64,000 nucleotides of DNA from Opisthocomus hoazin (lineage: Eukaryota; Chordata; Aves; Opisthocomiformes; Opisthocomidae): positions 133,250,465-133,314,464 of the forward strand of contig NC_134414.1 in NCBI RefSeq assembly GCF_030867145.1. Direction: 5' to 3'. A model generated the notes under the pieces. The model saw only the letters and a list, made by a program, of their open reading frames with translations. It ran no database searches and was not told the DNA's origin. Made by a program: the position numbers and the translations under genes. Below, piece after piece: positions 57,685 through 64,000 of this stretch (position 1 is the first letter of the stretch; every line of letters begins with the position of its first letter).

Positions 57685-59252
57685 GCACTCATTTTTAAAA
57701 AGGGTAGGAAGGAGGACCCTGGGAACTACTGACCCGTCAGCCTCACCTCTGTGCCTGGGAAGATCATGGAACAGATCGACAGAACATATTCTACATAGCG
57801 TAGAAGCTATGGAGGCACATGGAGGACAGGGAGGTGATTTGAGACAGCCAGCACAGCTTCACCGAGGGCAAGTCCTGCCTGACCAACCCAGTGGCTTTCT
57901 ATGACGGAGTGACTACATCAGTGGACAAGAGAAGAGCTATGGATGTCGTCTATCTGGACTTCTGTAAGGCCTTTGACACAGTCCCCACAACATTCTCCTC
58001 TCTAAATTGGAGAGATATGGATTTGATGGGTGGACTGTTCGGTGGATAAGCAGTTGGTTGGAAGGTCACAGCCAGAGGGTGGTGGTTGACAGCTCAGTGT
58101 CCAAATGGACACCAGTGACAAGTGGTGTCCCTCTGGGGCCCGTACTGGGACCAGTGCTGTTTAACACCTTCATCAGTGACATAGCGAGATCAAGTGCACC
58201 CTCAGCAAGTTTGCAGATGACACCAAGCTGAGTGGTGCAGTTGACACACCAGAAGGACGGGATGCCATCCAGAGGGACATGGACAAGCTTTAGAAGTGGG
58301 CCTGCATGAACCTCATGAGGTTCAACAAGGCCAAGTGCAAGGTCCTGCTAATGGGTCGGGGCAACCCCTGCTGTCAATAAAGGCTGGGGGATGTAGGGAT
58401 TGTGAGCAGCCCTGCCACGAAGGACTTGGGAGTAGTGGTGGATGAAAAGCTGGACATGAGGCACCAATGTGCGCTCTGGAGTCCCCAGCGCAAGAGGGAC
58501 ATAGACCTGTTGGAGTTGGTCCAGAGGAAGGCCACAAAGACAGTGCGAGGGCTGGAGCTCCTGTCCTATCAGGAAAGGCTGAGAGTTGGGGCTGTTCAGC
58601 CTGGAGAAGAGAAGGCTGCGGGGAGACCTTATTGCAGCCTTTAAGTACCTCAAGGGTGCCTATAGGAAAGATAGGGAAAATCTTTTTAGCAGGACTTGTT
58701 GTGATAGGACAAGGAGTAATGGCTTTGAGCTAAGGGAGGGTAGATTTAGAGCAGAGATAAGGAAGAAATTCTTTACCATGAGGGCGGTGAAACACTGGAA
58801 CAGGTTGCCCAGAGAGGTAGTGCAGGCCCCATCCCTTGAAGCATTCAAGGTCAGGCTTGACCGGGCTCTGAGAATAGAATCATAGACTCAGAGAATGCTT
58901 TGGGTTGGAAGGGCCCTTTAGAGGTCATCTAGTCCAACCCCCCTGCAGTGACCAGGGACATCTTCAACTAGACCAGGTTGCTCAGAGCCCCGTCCAGCCT
59001 GGCCTTGAATGTTTCCAGGGATGGGGCCTCCACTGCCTCTCTGGGCAACGCGTTCTAGTGCTTCACCACCCTCATGGTAAACAATTTCTTCCTTATATCC
59101 AGTCTAAATCTACCCTCTCTTAGTTTATAGCCATTGCTCCTTTTTCTGTCACAATCTGATCTAGCTGAAGATGTCCCTGCTCACTGCAGGGGTGTTGGGC
59201 TAGATGACCTCTAAAGGTCCCTTCCACCCCAAAGCATTCTATGATTCTATTC
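57685..59252 (+). mobile_element. CR1 LINE, interrupted by an inverted CR1 fragment
   Basis: The plus strand encodes KKGRKEDPGNY-like sequence, [35 protein letters not shown] and [19 protein letters not shown], with an internal deletion at about 58475. It then has [20 protein letters not shown] and [18 protein letters not shown]. The element breaks off at about 58875 and resumes at about 59158 with GATCTAGCTGAAGATGTCC, ending in ATTCTATGATTCTATT. Frameshifts make it inactive. Confidence 0.93.
58876..59157 (-). mobile_element. CR1 3' end inserted in reverse orientation inside another CR1
   Basis: Starting with AGAATCATAGACTCAGAG, this is the reverse complement of a CR1 3' tail. TCATCTAGTCCAACCCCCCT follows, then CTGGGCAACGCGTTCTAGTG (HWNALPR region), and it ends in CAGTCTAAATCTACCCTC and CCATTGCTCCTTTTTCTGTC. 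It splits the host CR1 just before the last 95 bases of that element. Confidence 0.9.
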
Positions 59253-60149
59253 TAAGAAATACAATTTGACCGGTGTTGGAGAGCTGGCAGCCAGCAAACC
59301 CTTCCTCCAAGGCAGTGGTTGCTTTCTGAAAGTTTGGGCAAAGCTGCCTTTGGGCAGCGGCGGGTGAGGGCTTAGCAAGCCTCTTCAGGCAGGACTCCAA
59401 AGACAGGTCTCAGGCACGGGCTGCCAGAAGTTTTCGGGGTCTGCTGTATGACTGAGTTAGCAGAGACGTGGTAGCAGGTTTTCTTCCGGGAGGCTTCGAG
59501 GGAGCTTCAAGACCCAAGAAAGCACAAGTCATGGCTGCAAACTCTGGAAGCACCTTGCCAGCTTGCTCTGTATCTCAAGGCCAGCACTCGGGTACAGGCA
59601 AAGCACAGGCGGCCCAACCCCTGGGGCAGGTTTGGCACAGCCGGGCTGCTGGAGCGGCCGGGCTGCAGCCCCATGCTCTGCTGGGGGCCGGGGTGGGCGC
59701 AGGGCTGCGACACCACAAAGCCCAGCACTTCGTGGCACGGGGTATGCAGGTCTTAAAGTTTAGAGGGCAAGGACGCATCGGCTGAGAAGCTTTCCTTCTC
59801 CTCCCATCACTAAAAACCTGAGCTTGCAGATGATTCTCCCCTCTTCCCTCTCCCCGAAACAGCAGAGCCGTCTCCATATGGCTTCTTTCCACCGCAGGGG
59901 ACGCAGGAGGAGTTGTCTCCCACCCTGCAGCTGCCATGCTGGGAACTAGGAATGCATTTGCAGACACATGTAGCTGACTGCAGGTCAGTGGCATGCCCAT
60001 TTGTGCTGCTTTCAGAGGACAGGTGAGACAGCTGCTGCTTCCCGTCAGCTTTTAAAAGAGTCTCTTCAGTTCTCTCCATAATAGCAGTGCCTGCTGGAGT
60101 GGGAATGGCGAGAGCTATCGCTTGTTAGCTTTCATGGCTTGGTGGCAGC

Positions 60150-60219
60150 ATGGTCTGGCTGCTCCTGCCACAGGGGCTGTGCTGGTGTGTGATCAGCATC
60201 CTCATGCTCTCTGGTCCAG
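60150..60219 (+). CDS. Candidate signal-peptide exon, possibly TIGIT-like
   Basis: An ATG with A at -3 and G at +4 opens MVWLLLPQGLCWCVISILML, a 23-codon hydrophobic leader that ends in phase 1 at CCAG|GTACAG. Leader exons ending in phase 1 are typical of immunoglobulin-superfamily genes. In human, TIGIT lies on this strand beyond DRD3, so position is suggestive. The donor is only moderate, an out-of-frame ATG lies at 60134, and I find no V-set exon before the window ends. Chance remains likely. Confidence 0.25.
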
Positions 60220-63200
60220 GTACAGTCCTAGGAGGGTGCTGGGTTATGACGGTTTTCCCAGGGTTCAGGCAGGGAATGAGAAATCCTGGGGTTTGTCTGA
60301 AATGCTGCCATTCATCTGCAGTGGGGTCAAGTTGTTCTTATCGCTCAGTGCTTCCCTTGGTGCTGCAGGCCTCCAAAGTCATGCAAGCTAAAAAAAAAAA
60401 GGAGGGTTGTTCTGCTGCCTGGGCAAGTTGGGCTCCTGTTGCTTGCTTGTTTGTTTGTTTTCTTTCTCTCCTTTGATTGCTTTGTTTTTAGTCTCTTCCA
60501 GACAGCTGCCTCTGCCTCATTCATCAGCCTAATTGATGATGGGCAGTGTAGCTATATGGAAAAAAAGAACTTGTCTGAATAGCTGGATTCTTTTTTGTTG
60601 CTTATTTTAATGAGACAAGATGAGGTAGATGGGGCTGCAGTCAGCAGCACTGCCAGTGCCGTTATCATGCACTTCTGGCTTGGGCAGAAAAGCCGGGCAT
60701 GAAACCCCGCTAGCACACAGCCTGCGAATTTAAAACTGGGTAAAGGCTCGGACACAGTATTGCTCTGAGGTTCGTCAGTGCTGTGCTACGAGCACAGTCC
60801 CTGGGTGAGAGAAATGCTAAATTGTTGCTGCCTGTAATTTGCTGGTGGCACAAGGGCTACCACAGAGGGGGACATGTGAGCTGAGTACTTTTCTCCACCC
60901 AGGTTTGAGTTTGAAGCCCATCAGAGGGACTAATGTGGGCAACGAGACCATTGTCTGCTTGTTGGTAGGCACAGAGAGCTTTGATGGCACAGCTGAGTGT
61001 CCACAGACACTTTTAATTCCTTGGATTAACGATATTTGTGCCTTCCCTCCTTCCTAAAGTGATGGCTTGGTCTGCAAGACGTATTGCACAGTGCTTGTAC
61101 GAGTGTTCCAGAGATATCAGCGACGATGATGATGATGATGACTAAACCAAGCACCTATGCCAAGGCTTTGAAGCACCTCAGCCACACTCTGCAGCCCTCC
61201 AGGACACGGTACCATATTCATCAGCATTTCCAATCCCCTCTCTTGCTAAGCGAGCACGGGAACTAGGGGGCTGAATGTCGTGTCTGGTGCTGCTTTGAGA
61301 CCTTTGCACCAATGAAGCCAGGAAAAGGCGAGTGAGAGCATATGGTGATCCCAATGGCGTAGGTGTCATTTCCAGAAAAAACACCAGACTGCTGGTTTGG
61401 GCCAGTAAACTTCAGTGCAGGGACAGGATGAGTTGCAGAAGCAGGTGGAGTGCCTGCTGACAGTTGGCCCCGTTTCACCAGGGCTCTGGGGAGTTTCTCT
61501 GATACTCAGAAAGATGCGCAATGGGGACAACGATGGCAGTATTCATCTGGTCCATCTCCATACAGCTGTGTAAGGGCAGCCTCCTGTGTCTCCTGCAGGA
61601 AATCACATTTTTTGTTCCTGAGGGGAAATGATACTTGTCTCTGGGGTTCAGTGCACAGACCCACCAGTGAAAGGGTTGGCCAAGGAAAATTGCAGAAAAG
61701 CAGGTTCTTGACAAGGCAGGCAATGTTTCGAAGGCAGCTCCATCCTGCTTTTGAAAGGGACTGGGGCTCGGCCCTGAGGAGCTGCATGGACGCTTCGCCT
61801 CCTTTGAGACAGAGCCATGTTAGAGACACAGAACTGCCCCCACGGACCTGGCCTTCAGGCATTCCAATAAATCTGTCTGGGCCTCCGGAATCACTGAGGT
61901 ACTTTTCATGACTGTTCTGCATCCCATGGGTATCCATTCGGAACATCAGGACTGCAGCCTTTCTGAAAAAAGCAAGCTATTTTTAATGAAATTTGACTGT
62001 AATTTAATCTTTTATCAGCACTTACTGAAAGTCACAGGTCTGATGAAAATTACTTGAACTTCCCACATTTTCACTGGAAATGGAGATTATTCATGTTGGT
62101 TTTGGCACAAGGAGGCGTTTCTACTTCTATAAGAAAGCAGCCTGAAAAAATGTTGAGGTTCCTGTTTTTTTTTTTTTCCAAATTATGTTGCATTTTTCAT
62201 ATTGTAAAATATGCAAATGTGAAGCTTTAAATGTGCTTTTCTGAAAATCCTGACCTGGGAATTGCGCTGTAACCTGAGCACCGGGCCACAAGTCTCCACC
62301 TGTGGATCTTGCATTTCTTTGCTAATGTTGTAAACAACTGTGTATTAATAGTATTATTTTTTTCTTGTGGGGGCAGCTTAGCTGTTGACCCTTGCACTGA
62401 ATGATATTTTAAAAAAAAAAATAAAATTAAGGCTGACCTTGACTGAGCTGGAGCGGTGTCTGCCAGCCAGCAACGAAGCTTCACCTCCCTGCTGGTGGTC
62501 TTGGAAGGGCTGCTGGCTCTTTATGGAGACTCTGGAGGAGGTTGTCTGTTGTTGTGGCCCCTGCCTTACCCGATGGTTTGATGTCCACTGCTTGCGTGAT
62601 CAATACGCTCAGCCATATGTCTGGTTAGTTGTGTGTTTAGGCCTACAGGCCTGGATGGAGATGCCTGCAGGCGGCTTGTGTGGTCAAGAAATGGCTGATC
62701 CCAGGCAGAGGAGGGGATGGAGGCGTTCAGGATGGAGGCTGTCAGGTGGCTGAGCTGGTCATGGGCTGCAGGCAACATCCACTGCCCAGTTTCATGCCTT
62801 TAAAGAACCTGAGGAGTGGGGGAAGGGCCTGCAAGGAGCCCTCTTGGATCGTGTTTAGCTCAGGAACCCAATGTTGCACTCCCCTTTGCCGGTCCTGCAG
62901 TATGGAGAGGGGGTACACGAAATGCTGGTAGATTGAGGCTGCTACTTCATCCCAGCAGGTTGGGAAAAGCTCCGGTCATGGCCCAGCTCATCTGCAATTA
63001 TTATAAGTGTGATGTAATAAGGGAGGGGTCACTAATATTTGCCACCAGCCTCTGACTGACGCTGGATCTATGAATGGGGAGGCGAAGGGACCGTGCAGCC
63101 ACATGGCTTTTGCTCTACTGGAGGGTCACCGGTGCGCATCCAGTGCCCCATGTTGGGCCAAGAAATCAGCCCAGACCCTGGCTGAACGGACCCAAGCCCT

Positions 63201-64000
63201 GGCTGCTCTCCCTGGGGTGGCACCTCACCAGCCCAGCTCTTGGCAGGCAGCTGGAGGGTCTCCATGGCCAGCAGAACTTTGGTGGAGTGTTTCAAACCAA
63301 AACAAATGTCTCCTGGCCAAAAATTTCCTTCCTTAGAAAATCTGAAGGAAGTTCTTGAACCCACACTAAAATTCATCTTCTGATTCTTTTTGGGGCCTGA
63401 GGTCCAGCTCTGGGGAGGGCTGAGCTGGGGCCATGATTCAGGGACCCCCCTGGGGCTCAGGGTAAGGAAACCTCTCTGGGCTGTGTGGTGGTGGGATTGA
63501 ACATCTGCATGTACATGATCATGTGTGTATGTGCAAGATCGCCCCATGTCCTTCCAGGTGCTTGCTGAAGACATTCTGTGGCTTTCCAGAAGCCTATTTC
63601 TAGGAAATTTTCCATTTTTCCCACTCGCAGCTACTACAGGTGTAATTCTGTGGAGAGGCTTGTGTCAGGATCCTCATTTTAGCCTTATCTTGTGTGTCCA
63701 AGTGTGCCAGCATATCTTAGAGCCGCGCCCCTGCCTCATAGAGAGGCCACAGGAGACCTCCTGTCCCTCACAGTCTGCAGGCAAGGGCACAGCCTGGGAG
63801 GCTTTATTTCCTCCTTGACTGGGGACAGGTTTCCTGTAGGAGCTTCTCCTCTCTCGTCGATTCAGCACATGATACCTCGAACGAGCGCTCCAGCCTGTGG
63901 GGTTGGTACAGGTATACATCCCACGTCACCTCTGTCTCCTCCTCAGTCCTCCCCTGAGCTCCCACACAAAATCTCCGCATGAGACAGTATGACCCTTAGT
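60220..64000. other. Intergenic or intronic sequence at the window's right end
   Basis: No conserved exon, repeat family or RNA gene is recognised. A short (GAT)5 run lies at 61125-61139 and T- and A-runs at about 62165 and 62410. Confidence 0.5.

Overview
This window is nuclear DNA from a vertebrate, most likely a bird. Its genes have short exons in long introns with canonical splice sites. Its repeats are CR1 LINEs in both orientations plus two copies of a typically avian LTR that begins TGTCCTGGTTT, carries (ATT)n and ATTAAA, and ends in CA. Most long open frames are chance or repeat-derived. I found no bacterial operon, CRISPR array, tRNA or rRNA.

Layout. 1-600: a reverse-oriented CR1 fragment. 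600-1480: a CpG island, probably a bidirectional promoter. On the minus strand it carries a candidate first coding exon (843-974), which I tentatively assign to CCDC191 because that gene is head-to-head with QTRT2 in mammals. On the plus strand it carries exon 1 of QTRT2. 1080-13679: QTRT2 in eight coding exons (423 aa), the non-catalytic partner of QTRT1 in the enzyme that puts queuine into tRNA. 15313-17720: a CR1 with endonuclease and reverse-transcriptase remnants but no 3' end. 17.7-25.6 kb: mostly empty, with three coding-like segments I cannot assign. 27462-39435: DRD3, the dopamine D3 receptor, on the minus strand in six coding exons (425 aa), tail-to-tail with QTRT2. A second CpG island at about 40.93-41.83 kb holds a splice donor fitting a non-coding first exon of DRD3.

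42-64 kb lies upstream of DRD3 and holds no gene I can establish. It contains a CR1 mosaic with a head-to-head inversion (42.2-44.3 kb), two same-orientation LTRs of exactly 662 bp (44485-45146 and 47599-48260), and a CR1 interrupted by an inverted CR1 3' end (57.7-59.25 kb). A possible signal-peptide exon lies at 60150-60219. The order CCDC191-QTRT2-DRD3 matches human 3q13, where ZNF80 and TIGIT follow, so that last exon is at the TIGIT-syntenic position. No supporting Ig exon is visible before the window ends.

QTRT2 and DRD3 are neighbours by conserved synteny and do not share a pathway. Nothing here supports a new biological system. The items most worth checking are the 105-bp head-to-head promoter, the unassigned exon-like segments, the orphan signal-peptide exon and the inverted CR1 arrangements.
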